A DNA stretch of 64,000 bases from assembly GCF_900110575.1 (NCBI RefSeq), contig NZ_FOEF01000003.1:501689-565688 (forward strand). The letters run 5' to 3'. Within the stretch, counting starts at the first letter, position 1, and each line of letters starts with the position of its first letter. Under the pieces are notes generated by a model. It had not been told where the DNA came from. It saw only the letters and a program-made list of their open reading frames with translations, and searched no databases. The DNA comes from Amycolatopsis saalfeldensis (GTDB lineage Bacteria; Actinomycetota; Actinomycetes; Mycobacteriales; Pseudonocardiaceae). This document shows positions 18,420 to 26,964 of this stretch, piece after piece. The position numbers were made by a program, and so were the translations under genes.

Positions 18420-19319
18420 GTGGATCTCCTCGACGAGCTGGGCGAGCTGATCACGCGGCACACAGGGCGCGGCACGCTGCGCAAGCGGCGGATCACCGAA
18501 GACGCGTCGGTCACCTTCGCCAGTGAGCGGACGGAGCCGATCGCGGTGATGTCGGAGCCCTCGCTCGCGGTGGTGGGCCAGGGTGTCAAGCGCACGGTGC
18601 TCAACGGCACGCCGTACGACTACCGCGCGGGCCAGTACGTCGTCGTCCCGGTCGACCTGCCGGTGCTCGGCCAGGCGCTGGCGGCGAGCCCGGCCGAGCC
18701 GCTGCTCGTGTTCAGCCTGACGCTGCGGCCCGCGCTCATCGCGTCACTGCTGCTCGAGTCAGGTGCCGCCCAGCCCACGCCCGCGTTCGGCGGCCTGGTG
18801 ATCGGCGACGCGACCGCGGGCCTGCTGGACGCGGTCGTCCGGCTGCTGCGCGCCGGCGGCCATCCCGACGACCTCCGCGTGCTCGGGCCCGGCCTGGTGC
18901 GGGAGATCCACTGGCGCCTGCTCACCGGCGAGCAGGGCGGGCTGGTGCGCCGGATCGGCCTCGCCGACGGCAGCCTCGCGCACATCGCCCGCGCGATCCG
19001 CTGGCTGCGCGAGCACTACGCCGAGCCCGTCCACGTCGCCGACCTCGCGCGCCTCGCGGGCATGAGCCCCTCGACGTTCCACCGCCACTTCCGGGCCACC
19101 ACCTCGATGACGCCGATCCAGTTCCAGAAGCAGATCCGCCTGCAAGAGGCCCGCGCCCGCCTGGCGGCCCGCCCCCGCAGCATCGCCGAGGTAGCCCACC
19201 TAGTCGGCTACGACAGCCACTCCCAGTTCACCCGCGAGTACCGCCGCGCCTTCGGCCTCACCCCCGCCCGCGACGCCGACCGAATGCGCGGCCCCCTTGC
19301 GCCAGACCCGATCAACTGA
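18420..19319 (+). CDS. AraC family transcriptional regulator
   Basis: 299-aa regulator with an N-terminal cupin-like AraC domain of the AraC_N (PF06719) type (about 15-170, including LDEAVLD-unrelated core VDLPVLGQAL and REIHWRLLTGE) and a C-terminal double helix-turn-helix (about 200-295: VADLARLAGMSPSTFHRHFR, then IAEVAHLVGYDSHSQFTREY). The GTG at 18420 is preferred because family members begin close to the DLLDELGELI segment and the inverted repeat upstream would otherwise be coding. Start context lacks a ribosome site, so it may be leaderless. It probably activates the divergent aldo/keto reductase gene. Confidence 0.82.
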   Translation: MDLLDELGELITRHTGRGTLRKRRITEDASVTFASERTEPIAVMSEPSLAVVGQGVKRTVLNGTPYDYRAGQYVVVPVDLPVLGQALAASPAEPLLVFSLTLRPALIASLLLESGAAQPTPAFGGLVIGDATAGLLDAVVRLLRAGGHPDDLRVLGPGLVREIHWRLLTGEQGGLVRRIGLADGSLAHIARAIRWLREHYAEPVHVADLARLAGMSPSTFHRHFRATTSMTPIQFQKQIRLQEARARLAARPRSIAEVAHLVGYDSHSQFTREYRRAFGLTPARDADRMRGPLAPDPIN

Positions 19320-19329
19320 GACAGCGATT

Positions 19330-20250
19330 CGCGGCCTGGCAGGGGTGTTTTTGGGTGGCTTGCAATCCGGCCCGGCGCCGTTGGGCGAGTGCCACCCCCG
19401 ACCCGGCGCCGCTGGGTGGGTTGGGGTCTGGCTGGCGCCGTTCGGCGATTCGCGACCTGGCCCGGATGTTGTTGGGTGGCTTGCGATCCGGCCCGGCGCC
19501 ATTGGGTGGTTGCGGCACGTCGCGGGTGGGTGGGTTTCGGCCCGGCGCCGCTGGGTGAGTCGCGATCTGGCTGGCGTCGCGGGGTGGCTTGTGGTCTGGG
19601 CTGGTGTCGCTGGGCGATCTGTGACCGGCCGGCGCCGTTGGGCGGGTTGGGGCCTGGCTGGTGTCGTTCGGCGATTCGCGGCCTGGCCCGGCGTCGTTCG
19701 GTGGGTTGCGGTCTGGCAGGTGTCGCTGGGCGATCTGCGACCGGCCCGGCGCCGCTGGGTGCCATGCGATCCGGCCTGCCCCGCTGGGTGGCTTGCGTCC
19801 GGCTGGTGTCGCTAGGCGATCGGCAACCCGGCCGGACGCTGCTGGACGAGTCCCACCCCGGCCGGACGCCGCTGGGTGGGTTGCGATCCGGCTGGCCTCG
19901 CGGGGTGAGTTGCGGTCTGGGTTGGTGCTGCGGGGCGGTTTGTGGTCCGGGCGGGCTCGGATCTGCGCGGCACCGCGGGGTGACTCGCAACCCGGCCCAG
20001 CGCCGCTGGATAAGTTGCGATCCGGTCCGGCGCCATTGGGTGGCTTGCGATCCGGCCCGGCGCCATTGGGTGGTTGCGGCACGTCGCGGATGGGTGGGTT
20101 GCGGCCCGGCGTCGTTGGGTGGTGGCGTCGCGGGGTGGGTTGCGGTCTGGGCTGGCGCCGCGGGCCGGTTTGCGGTCTGGGCAGGCTCGGGATCTGCGCG
20201 GCACCGCGGGGTGACTCGCAACCCGGCCTGCCCCGCCGGGCCGGACGTGA
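19330..20250. repeat. Tandem-repeat array A, about 29-bp units
   Basis: The spacer between the AraC gene and GH2 is filled by roughly 30 head-to-tail, imperfect units, mostly 28-31 bp. A typical unit combines GYTGGGTGG, TTGCGATCC and GGCCCGGCGCC. Some units are longer where a GCACGTCGCGG or GGGCTCGGATCTGCGCGG segment is inserted, and these longer variants recur, so higher-order duplication occurred. The array has few stop codons in several frames, which creates long spurious reading frames rich in Gly/Pro/Arg. No start, ribosome site or conserved domain supports translation. From 20251 to 20446 the sequence changes to the GH2 promoter region. Confidence 0.85.
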
Positions 20251-20283
20251 TCCGGTAGTCCCGCTGAGCGGATCGGCGGCAGG

Positions 20284-20297
20284 CGACATCGATGTCA
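20284..20297. promoter_or_regulatory. LacI-type operator candidate, distal GH2 site
   Basis: CGACATCGATGTCA, containing the perfect 12-bp palindrome GACATCGATGTC with a central CG. It matches the operator at the second GH92 except for the first base and the base after the CG. It lies 150 bp upstream of the GH2 start and 77 bp from the proximal site, close to a whole number of helical turns. Confidence 0.5.
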
Positions 20298-20360
20298 TCG
20301 TGGCTGATTCTTGTCTTCCTTGTCTTCTTGACCTTCTCGTGGGCGGCGGCGGAAGCTTCC

Positions 20361-20374
20361 TGGCAACGTTGTCA
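20361..20374. promoter_or_regulatory. LacI-type operator candidate, proximal GH2 site
   Basis: TGGCAACGTTGTCA, an inverted repeat around CG with one arm mismatch, 73 bp upstream of the GH2 ATG. It belongs to the same motif family as 8046-8059 and 48038-48051. Two sites 77 bp apart could allow looping by a tetrameric LacI-type repressor. Confidence 0.5.
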
Positions 20375-20446
20375 GCCGTCGGTGCCGGACGCCCCGTCAA
20401 AGGGGTCGCGGGGTGCCTTGGCGGCCGCTGAGTGAACGGAGCCCTC

Positions 20447-23400
20447 ATGGCGCACGGTGACGGAACGGGCCCGGAGCAGGCGCTCTCGCGGCGGCGCGTG
20501 CTGTCCGCCGGAACCGGTCTGCTGGCCGGGTTCGGGCTGGCGGCCGTGCTGCCCGGGATCGCCGAAGCCGCCACGGCCGTCGGCGCGGCACCCGCCGATG
20601 GCCAGGCCGGGCACGGCGTGACCGACCTCGCCCTGTTCCGCCCGGTCCAGGTGTCCTCGACCGACTACGCCGCCACCCCGGCCGAGTTCGCGGTCGACGG
20701 CCTCGCCCAGGTCGGCGTGGCGGGCTCGGGCTGGCGGGCCGCGCCGGGCGACGGGCCGTGGATCGTCGTCGACCTGCAGGGGCAGTGCCAGATCAGCTCG
20801 GTGGTGCTGACCTTCGAAGCCCGCCCCGGCGACCCGGCCTTCGACGGGAGCGGCAGCCGGACCAACACCAAGGGCACCGAGATCCAGTCGAGTTACGCGG
20901 TCGCGCTCGACCTCGACGTCTCGGCCGACGGGAAGTCCTGGCGCACCGTCCACCACACCGATTCCGGCACCGGGGGAGTGCAGACGGTGCCGCTGGACCC
21001 GGTCGTCAGCGCGCGCTGGGTGCGGCTCTCGGCGTCCCGCCTCTCCACGACGAACCCGTTGGGGCTCAACGGTTTCCAGGTCTACGGCACCAGCCGCGAG
21101 CCCCGTCCGCCGGTGCACGGCTGGACCAGCTGGCCGGTGCGCGACCGCGACGACCCGCCCGCGCTGAACGTCGCGGCCGACGGCACCGCGGCGCTCGAGT
21201 CCGGCTGGGTGCTCACCATGCAGGACTGGGCGCCCAGCACCGACGGCGCGGTGCTGTCGGTGCTGGGCGTCGACACCCGCGGCTGGCTGCCCGCGACCGT
21301 GCCGGGCACGGTGCTGGCCTCGCTGGTCGAGCAGGGCCAGCTGCCGGACCCGGTGGCGGGCATGAACAACATGCACGTGCCGGAAGCGCTGTCCCGGCAC
21401 GACTGGTGGTACCGGCGCCGGTTCGCCGTGCCCCGAGGCCTCGACACCGGCGCGGGACGGCACGTGTGGCTGGAGTTCGACGGCGTCAACCACGAGGCGG
21501 ACATCTGGCTCAACGGCGCCCACGTCGGGAGCCTGGCCCACCCCTTCGGCCGGGCGGCGCTGGACGTCACCGCGGCGCTGCACCGCACCGGCGACCAGGC
21601 GCTGGCGGTGAAGATCTCGCCGATGCCGTTACCGGGCAGCCCTGGCGACAAGGGCCCGGCCGGACAGTCCTTTGTAGACGCGGGCACCACGATGTTCGCC
21701 AGCTCGCCGACCTACCTCGCCGTGTCCGGCTGGGACTGGATGCCCGCTGTCCGCGACCGCGTTTCGGGCATCTGGAACCACGTCCGCCTGCGCTCCACCG
21801 GCGACGCGGTGCTCGGCGACGCCCGCGTGGACACGGTGCTGCCGAACCTCCCGGACACCGGCAGCGCCGAGGTCACGATCTCGGTGCCGGTGCGCAATGC
21901 CGGCGGGGTCGCCCAGCGGGTGCAGGTCACCGCGGAGTTCGACGGCGTCCGCGTGAGCACCACCGTCACCGTCGCGCCCGGCCAGGAGACCGTCGCCGTG
22001 TTCGCCCCGGCCGCGTTCCCGCAGCTGCGGCTGAAGAACCCGAAACTGTGGTGGCCCAACGGATACGGCGACCCGGCCCTGCACGACCTCACCCTGACCG
22101 CCGCGATCGGCCGGACCGTCAGCGACCGGAAGGCGGTGCAGTTCGGCCTCCGGCAGATCGGCTATCAGTACGACCAGCCGATCGTCATCGTCGACGGCCG
22201 GGCCGGGCAGAAGGTCGATCTCGGCGCGCAGAACGCGCGTTACGTCCGGATGCAGGGCGGCAAACGCGCCACCGGCTGGGGCTTCTCGCTGTGGACACTG
22301 TCCGTTGTGGACAGCAAGGCGCCGGGCACCGACCTCGCCCTGCGCAAGACCGCCACCTCGTCCTCGGTGGCCGACGGGAACCCGCCCGCCAACGCCGTGG
22401 ACGGCGACCCGCAGACCCGCTGGACCTCGGCGTACCAGGACGGCGAGTGGATCCAGGTCGACCTCGGCGCCGCGACCGCGTTCGACCAGGCCGTGCTGAC
22501 CTGGGAGACCGCCTACGCCGCGACGTTCAAGATCCAGGTCTCCCAGGACGGGACCACCTGGACCGACGCCGCCTCGGTGGACAACTCGGCCAAACCGCTG
22601 ACCATCCTGGTCAACGGGGTCAAGATCTTCATCCGCGGCGGCAGCTGGGGCTGGGACGAGCTGCTGCGCCGGATGCCGGCCGAGCGGATGGACGCGGTCG
22701 TGGCGATGCACCGCGACATGAACTTCACCCTGATCCGCAACTGGGTCGGCTCGTCCTACCGCGAGGAGCTGTTCGCCGCCTGCGACAAGTACGGCATCCT
22801 GCTGTGGAACGAGTTCTGGGACGGCTGGTCCACCGACCCGGCCAACCACGACAGCTACCTGGCGCAGGCCGAGGACACCGTGCTGCGCTACCGCCACCAC
22901 GCCTGCGCCACGGTCTGGTTCGGCTGCAACGAGGGCAATCCGCCGGCGGTGATCGACCAGGCGCTGCGCGACATCGTCACGCACAACACGGACCTGCTGT
23001 ACCAGAGCAACTCCGCGGGCGGGGTGATCACCGGCGACGGGCCGTACCACTGGCTCGACCCGAAGCAGTACTTCACCGGCGAGGCGACCGGCGGGAAATC
23101 CGGCTTCTGGAGTGAAATCGGCCTGCCGACGGTGTCGGTGGCCGAGAGCATGCGCAACCTGGTCGGAAAGGACGACCCGGGCTGGCCGATCGGCGCGCCG
23201 TGGTTCCTGCACGACTGGTCGTCGAACGGCAACCAGTCGCCGCAGACCTACCTGGCGGCGATCGACGCCCGGCTCGCGCCGTCGACGAGCCTCGAGGAGT
23301 TCGCCCGCAAGGCGCAGTTCGTCAACTACGAGAGCATGCGCGCGATCTTCGAGGCGTGGAACGCCAAGCTGTGGAACGACGCCACCGGTGTGCTGCTGTG

Positions 23401-24085
23401 GATGTCGCATCCCGCGTGGCACAGCACGGTGTGGCAGACCTACGACTACGACCTCGACGTCAACGGCAGCTACTACGGCTCGCGCAAGGGCTGCGAGGCC
23501 CGCCACGTCCAGGCCGACCTCTCGACCTGGCAGGTGCTCGCGGTCAACCACACGCCGGGCGCGCTGGCCGGGGCGACGGTCACCGCGCAGCTGTACGGCC
23601 TCGACGGGCAGGCCCTGGGCGCGCCTTCGGTGCAGAAGGTCGACGTCGCACCGATTTCGACGGCGCCGGCGTTCACCGTGCCGTTCACCGCCGACCAGCC
23701 CGCGCTGCACCTGCTGCGGCTGAGGATGACCGGCGCCGACGGCACGGTGATCTCGGAGAACACCTACTGGCGCTACCGCACCGACACCGCGATGCAGGGC
23801 CTCAACCAGCTCGCCCGGACCCAGCTTTCGGCCGACCTCCGGGCGACCGGCCGGGGCGGCTACACGACGACCGTCCGCAACACCGGCCGGACGGCCGCCG
23901 CGATGGTCCGGCTGTCGCTGCGGGAGCGCAACGGCACCGACCGGGTGCTGCCGACCCTCTACGGCGACAACTACTTCTGGCTGCTGCCAGGGGAAAGCCG
24001 CACCATCACGGTCGACCCGCGCCGCCCGGTCGACCACCCGAGGCTGCGGGTGGAGGCCTACAACGTGCCGGCGAAGCTGGCTTGA
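20447..24085 (+). CDS. Tat-exported GH2 enzyme with two discoidin domains, one nested
   Basis: 1,212-aa exported GH2 enzyme, closest in style to exo-beta-glucosaminidases and beta-mannosidases. Twin-arginine signal SRRRVLSAGTG; ATG supported by GGAG at 20437. Order: F5/8C (discoidin) domain (about 48-195), GH2 sugar-binding jelly roll (from about 245), Ig-like domain, an inserted discoidin-like segment (about 580-717), then the TIM barrel starting ILVNGVKIFIRGG. The acid/base is likely E829 (WFGCNEGNPP) and the nucleophile E890 (FWSEIGLP). Ig-like domains close the protein. The insert shows a C-terminal discoidin half before an N-terminal half. The last codons lie in a 76-bp tandem duplication shared with the convergent monooxygenase. 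Confidence 0.88.
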   Translation: MAHGDGTGPEQALSRRRVLSAGTGLLAGFGLAAVLPGIAEAATAVGAAPADGQAGHGVTDLALFRPVQVSSTDYAATPAEFAVDGLAQVGVAGSGWRAAPGDGPWIVVDLQGQCQISSVVLTFEARPGDPAFDGSGSRTNTKGTEIQSSYAVALDLDVSADGKSWRTVHHTDSGTGGVQTVPLDPVVSARWVRLSASRLSTTNPLGLNGFQVYGTSREPRPPVHGWTSWPVRDRDDPPALNVAADGTAALESGWVLTMQDWAPSTDGAVLSVLGVDTRGWLPATVPGTVLASLVEQGQLPDPVAGMNNMHVPEALSRHDWWYRRRFAVPRGLDTGAGRHVWLEFDGVNHEADIWLNGAHVGSLAHPFGRAALDVTAALHRTGDQALAVKISPMPLPGSPGDKGPAGQSFVDAGTTMFASSPTYLAVSGWDWMPAVRDRVSGIWNHVRLRSTGDAVLGDARVDTVLPNLPDTGSAEVTISVPVRNAGGVAQRVQVTAEFDGVRVSTTVTVAPGQETVAVFAPAAFPQLRLKNPKLWWPNGYGDPALHDLTLTAAIGRTVSDRKAVQFGLRQIGYQYDQPIVIVDGRAGQKVDLGAQNARYVRMQGGKRATGWGFSLWTLSVVDSKAPGTDLALRKTATSSSVADGNPPANAVDGDPQTRWTSAYQDGEWIQVDLGAATAFDQAVLTWETAYAATFKIQVSQDGTTWTDAASVDNSAKPLTILVNGVKIFIRGGSWGWDELLRRMPAERMDAVVAMHRDMNFTLIRNWVGSSYREELFAACDKYGILLWNEFWDGWSTDPANHDSYLAQAEDTVLRYRHHACATVWFGCNEGNPPAVIDQALRDIVTHNTDLLYQSNSAGGVITGDGPYHWLDPKQYFTGEATGGKSGFWSEIGLPTVSVAESMRNLVGKDDPGWPIGAPWFLHDWSSNGNQSPQTYLAAIDARLAPSTSLEEFARKAQFVNYESMRAIFEAWNAKLWNDATGVLLWMSHPAWHSTVWQTYDYDLDVNGSYYGSRKGCEARHVQADLSTWQVLAVNHTPGALAGATVTAQLYGLDGQALGAPSVQKVDVAPISTAPAFTVPFTADQPALHLLRLRMTGADGTVISENTYWRYRTDTAMQGLNQLARTQLSADLRATGRGGYTTTVRNTGRTAAAMVRLSLRERNGTDRVLPTLYGDNYFWLLPGESRTITVDPRRPVDHPRLRVEAYNVPAKLA

Positions 24086-24223
24086 GGCGCTTACCGGGTC
24101 AGCTCGCCGCCGGTGAACATGGCCATCAGGCGGTGCGGCGAGTCGTCCGAAGCTCGCCTGAGGGGCTTACGGGGTCAGCTCGCCGCCGGTGAACATCGCC
24201 ATCAGGCCCCGGGGTGAGTCGTC
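24072..24223. repeat. 76-bp tandem duplication across two convergent gene ends
   Basis: 24072-24147 and 24148-24223 are adjacent copies with about 10 differences in 76 bp. Each copy contains the GH2 tail (CGAAGCT..TGAGG) and the C-terminal codons of the minus-strand monooxygenase. The first copy supplies the GH2 stop; the second supplies the monooxygenase stop (24167-24169). As a result the first copy carries an untranslated ghost of the monooxygenase end (reading minus: SDDSPHRLMAMFTGGELTR then stop at 24091), a near duplicate of the real end SPRGLMAMFTGGELTP. Confidence 0.85.
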
Positions 24224-25300
24224 GCCGAACATGAATTCGTGGAGTTCGGCGCCGTCCGCGGCGGCCGCGGCGCTGCGGGGGAACATGGCCCGCTCGTACT
24301 CGGCGAGCGCGGCCTCGGTGTCGCCCGGGTGCGCGGCCAGGGCTTGGCCGAGCTCGGCCCCGTCGAGCATGGCCAGGTTGGCGCCCTCGCCGTTCGGCGG
24401 CGCGAGGTGCGCGGCGTCGCCGACCAGGGTGACCCCCGGCCCGCGCTCCCACCGGTGTTCGATCGGCAGCGTGTAGAGGGGGCGCAGGACCGGCGTGACG
24501 TCGCTTTCGGTGATCAGCGCGGTGATTTCCGGGGCCCAGTCACCGAATTCCCGCGCGATCCGCCCGGTGGCCGCGGCCGGGTCGGTGAAGTCGATGGTGG
24601 CGAACCAGTCCAGCGGCTGGGTGAGTGCCACGTAGGTGTGCAGGGTGTCGCCGCGCTCGTGGTGGGCCATGATCCCCGTGCCCGGCGCGAGCGTCATCAG
24701 GCCCCCGCCGCCGACCGCCTTCGCCGCGGCCGGATGACGGGTGCCGGACTCGAACAGGTAGGTCTCGACGTAGGACATGCCGCTGTACTCGGGGACGGCG
24801 TCCGACAGCAGCGGCCGGACGCGGGACCACGCACCGTCCGCGCCGACGAGCAGGCTGGTGGCGACCGTGGTGCCGTCGGCGAAGCTCACTTCGTGACGGC
24901 CCTCACCGAGGGCGCGCACGCCGCTGACCTTGTGTCCCCAGTGGACGGTGCCGGCCGGGAGCGAGTCGAGCAGCAGCTGCCGCAGCTCGCCGCGTTGCAC
25001 CTCGGGTCGCCCGCCGCTGTCGTCGTCGGGTTCGTCGAGCAGGACGGTCCCGTCCGGGCTGAGGACCCGCGTCGCCTGGCGGCCCTCCAGGATCAGGCTG
25101 CGGAAGCCGTCGGTCAGGCCGGCCGCCGCGAGGGCCGCCTGGCCGGTGTTTTCGTGGATGTCGAGCATCCCGCCCTGCGAACGCGCCTTCGGTGAGGGCT
25201 CCGCTTCGCAGACCGTGACCGGGATGTCGTGGACGTGCAGGACGCGGGCGAGGACAAGTCCGCCGAGGCCGGCGCCGATGATCGTGACCGGGGTTTTCAT
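24167..25300 (-). CDS. FAD-dependent monooxygenase (TetX/PHBH-like)
   Basis: 377-aa class A flavoprotein hydroxylase. The N-terminal Rossmann motif is TIIGAGLGGLVLARVL (dinucleotide binding). The mid-protein motif LLVGADGAWSRVRP carries the conserved DG. The second FAD motif is LVGDAAHLAPPNGEGAN. Overall arrangement and the ARSQGGMLDIHENTGQ segment resemble TetX and related drug- or aromatic-hydroxylating enzymes. The ATG at 25300 (GGAG upstream) is preferred over an in-frame TTG 39 bases earlier, which lies within an operator. A promoter with two tandem operators lies directly upstream, so it is tightly regulated, probably by a small-molecule-responsive repressor not present in this window. 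Confidence 0.85.
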   Translation of the reverse strand: MKTPVTIIGAGLGGLVLARVLHVHDIPVTVCEAEPSPKARSQGGMLDIHENTGQAALAAAGLTDGFRSLILEGRQATRVLSPDGTVLLDEPDDDSGGRPEVQRGELRQLLLDSLPAGTVHWGHKVSGVRALGEGRHEVSFADGTTVATSLLVGADGAWSRVRPLLSDAVPEYSGMSYVETYLFESGTRHPAAAKAVGGGGLMTLAPGTGIMAHHERGDTLHTYVALTQPLDWFATIDFTDPAAATGRIAREFGDWAPEITALITESDVTPVLRPLYTLPIEHRWERGPGVTLVGDAAHLAPPNGEGANLAMLDGAELGQALAAHPGDTEAALAEYERAMFPRSAAAAADGAELHEFMFGDDSPRGLMAMFTGGELTP

Positions 25301-25321
25301 GATGGGCTCCGCAAGGGTCTC

Positions 25322-25367
25322 TGGAACGTTGTTCCACAATCATGGAGCGCCGTTCCAGAACTGTCAA
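25322..25367 (-). promoter_or_regulatory. Monooxygenase promoter with two tandem operators
   Basis: On the minus strand, TTGACA (25362-25367) and CATGAT (25339-25344) are 17 bp apart. Two copies of TGGARC-N3-GTTCCA overlap this promoter: 25322-25336 (perfect palindrome TGGAAC-GTT-GTTCCA) and 25343-25357 (TGGAGC-GCC-GTTCCA, one mismatch). They start 21 bp apart, two helical turns, so two dimers could bind one face. The -35 overlaps the last codons of the upstream ABC gene. Confidence 0.65.
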
Positions 25368-26953
25368 CCGGCGAAGGCCGTGGCGCCCGGCACCGCGTCC
25401 AGCAGCTGCCGGGTGTACGGGTCGGCGGGCGCGGAGAGGACTTCGTCCACCGGCCCCTGCTCGACCACGCGGCCGTCCTTCATCACCAGCACGTGGTGGG
25501 CGAGCGAGCGGACCACGGCGAGGTCGTGCGAGATGAACAGGTAGCTCAGCCCCAGCTCCTCCTGCAGCGACGAGAGCAGGCCGAGGATCTGGTCCTGCAC
25601 CAGGACGTCCAGCGCGGACACCGCCTCGTCGCACACGACCAGGCGCGGGCCGGCGGCGAGCGCGCGGGCGATCGCGACCCGCTGGCGCTGCCCGCCGGAC
25701 AGCTCGTTCGGGTAACGCTGGGCGAGCGCGGCCGGCAGCGCGACCTGGTCCAGCAGCTCCGCCACCTTCACCCGCCGCGAGGCGCGGTCGCCGACGCCGA
25801 AGGTGCGCAACGGCTCGGTGACGATCCGCTCGACCGTCCACATCGGATCGAGCGAGGCGTACGGGTCCTGGAACACCGGCTGCATGGCCTGCCGCGCCGC
25901 CCGCAGCCGGGCGCCGCGCAGCCCGGCCAGGCCGGTGCCGTCGAGCCGGATCCGGCCGTCGGTCGCGGGCACCAGTCCCAGCACCATCCGCGCGGTGGTG
26001 GTCTTGCCCGAACCGGACTCGCCGACGATCGCGGTGGTGCGCCCGCGCTCGACGGTGAACGACACGTCGTCCACCGCGCGCAGCACACCGCCCCTGCCCC
26101 GGAGGCGGTACTCCTTGGACACGTGCTCGACCTCGAGCACGACGTCCGAAGAGGACACTGGCCGTCGCGGGGGAGCCTTGAGTGACGGCGCGGCGGCCAC
26201 CAGCCGCCGGGTGTAGTCCTCCCGGGGCGCGGTCAGGACCTGTTTCGCGGCACCGGTTTCGACGATCTCGCCCTCGGACATCACCACGACCCGGTCGGCC
26301 CGCTCTGCCGCCAGCCCCAGGTCGTGGGTGACCAGCAGCAGTGCCGTGCCCAGCTCGCGGGTCAGCCCGTCCAGGTGATCGAGGATCTGCCGCTGCACGG
26401 TGACGTCGAGCGCGGAGGTCGGCTCGTCGGCGATCAGCAGGTCCGGCCGGCAGGCCAGGCCGATCGCGATCAGCACCCGCTGGCGCATGCCGCCGGAGAA
26501 CTCGTGCGGGTACTGCCGCGCCCGCCGGGCCGGCTCGGTCAGCCCGGCCTGCCCGAGCAGCTCCACGGCCCGGCCCCAGGCCTCCCGCCGTCCGCAGACC
26601 CGGTGCGCCAGCAGGGTTTCCGCGACCTGGCGGCCGACCCGTGACACCGGGTTGAGGTTCGACATCGGGTCCTGCGGCACCAGGCCGACCTCGCGTCCGC
26701 GCAACCGCCGCAGCCGCTTTTCGCCGGACTGCGTGATGTCCTCGCCCCGCCAGCGGATCGTGCCGCCGGTGACCCGGCCGGACCCGGGCAGCAGGCCCAT
26801 CACCGCGTGCGCGGTGGTGGACTTCCCGGAGCCGGACTGGCCGACGACGGCGACGCGTTCGCCCGGCGCCACGCTCAGGCTCACGCCGCGCACCGCGGGA
26901 GTGTCCCCAAAGGACACTTCCAGGTCGTTGATCTCCAGCAGCGGCTCGGTCAT
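25364..26953 (-). CDS. Fused dual ATPase of a peptide/nickel-type ABC importer
   Basis: 529-aa protein with two complete Opp/Dpp-type ATPase domains in one chain, equivalent to fused DppD-DppF. Domain 1 (about 1-245) has GQSGSGKST, signature FSGGMRQRV and IADEPTSALD. Domain 2 (about 270-529) has GESGSGKTT, LSGGQRQRV and VCDEAVSALD, where Ala replaces the usual Pro after DE. Each half ends with the oligopeptide-transporter segment (PREDYTRRL, PADPYTRQL). The start is the ATG at 26953, 11 bp after the permease gene stop. It is the last gene of a four-gene operon: binding protein, two permeases, ATPase. Confidence 0.9.
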   Translation of the reverse strand: MTEPLLEINDLEVSFGDTPAVRGVSLSVAPGERVAVVGQSGSGKSTTAHAVMGLLPGSGRVTGGTIRWRGEDITQSGEKRLRRLRGREVGLVPQDPMSNLNPVSRVGRQVAETLLAHRVCGRREAWGRAVELLGQAGLTEPARRARQYPHEFSGGMRQRVLIAIGLACRPDLLIADEPTSALDVTVQRQILDHLDGLTRELGTALLLVTHDLGLAAERADRVVVMSEGEIVETGAAKQVLTAPREDYTRRLVAAAPSLKAPPRRPVSSSDVVLEVEHVSKEYRLRGRGGVLRAVDDVSFTVERGRTTAIVGESGSGKTTTARMVLGLVPATDGRIRLDGTGLAGLRGARLRAARQAMQPVFQDPYASLDPMWTVERIVTEPLRTFGVGDRASRRVKVAELLDQVALPAALAQRYPNELSGGQRQRVAIARALAAGPRLVVCDEAVSALDVLVQDQILGLLSSLQEELGLSYLFISHDLAVVRSLAHHVLVMKDGRVVEQGPVDEVLSAPADPYTRQLLDAVPGATAFAG

Positions 26954-26964
26954 GACGGTCCCCT

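Noticed and set aside
19330-20250. CRISPR array
   Set aside because: Units are contiguous and imperfect without unique spacers, and no cas genes are present. The same applies to the other four arrays.
19208-20431. Several overlapping open frames within array A on both strands
   Set aside because: They are products of the tandem repeats, with no ribosome site, no known domain and equal openness in multiple frames.
25301-25339. TTG start adding 13 residues to the FAD monooxygenase
   Set aside because: The extension lies inside the palindromic operator and the -10 region, and the ATG at 25300 with GGAG gives the normal flavoprotein N-terminus.
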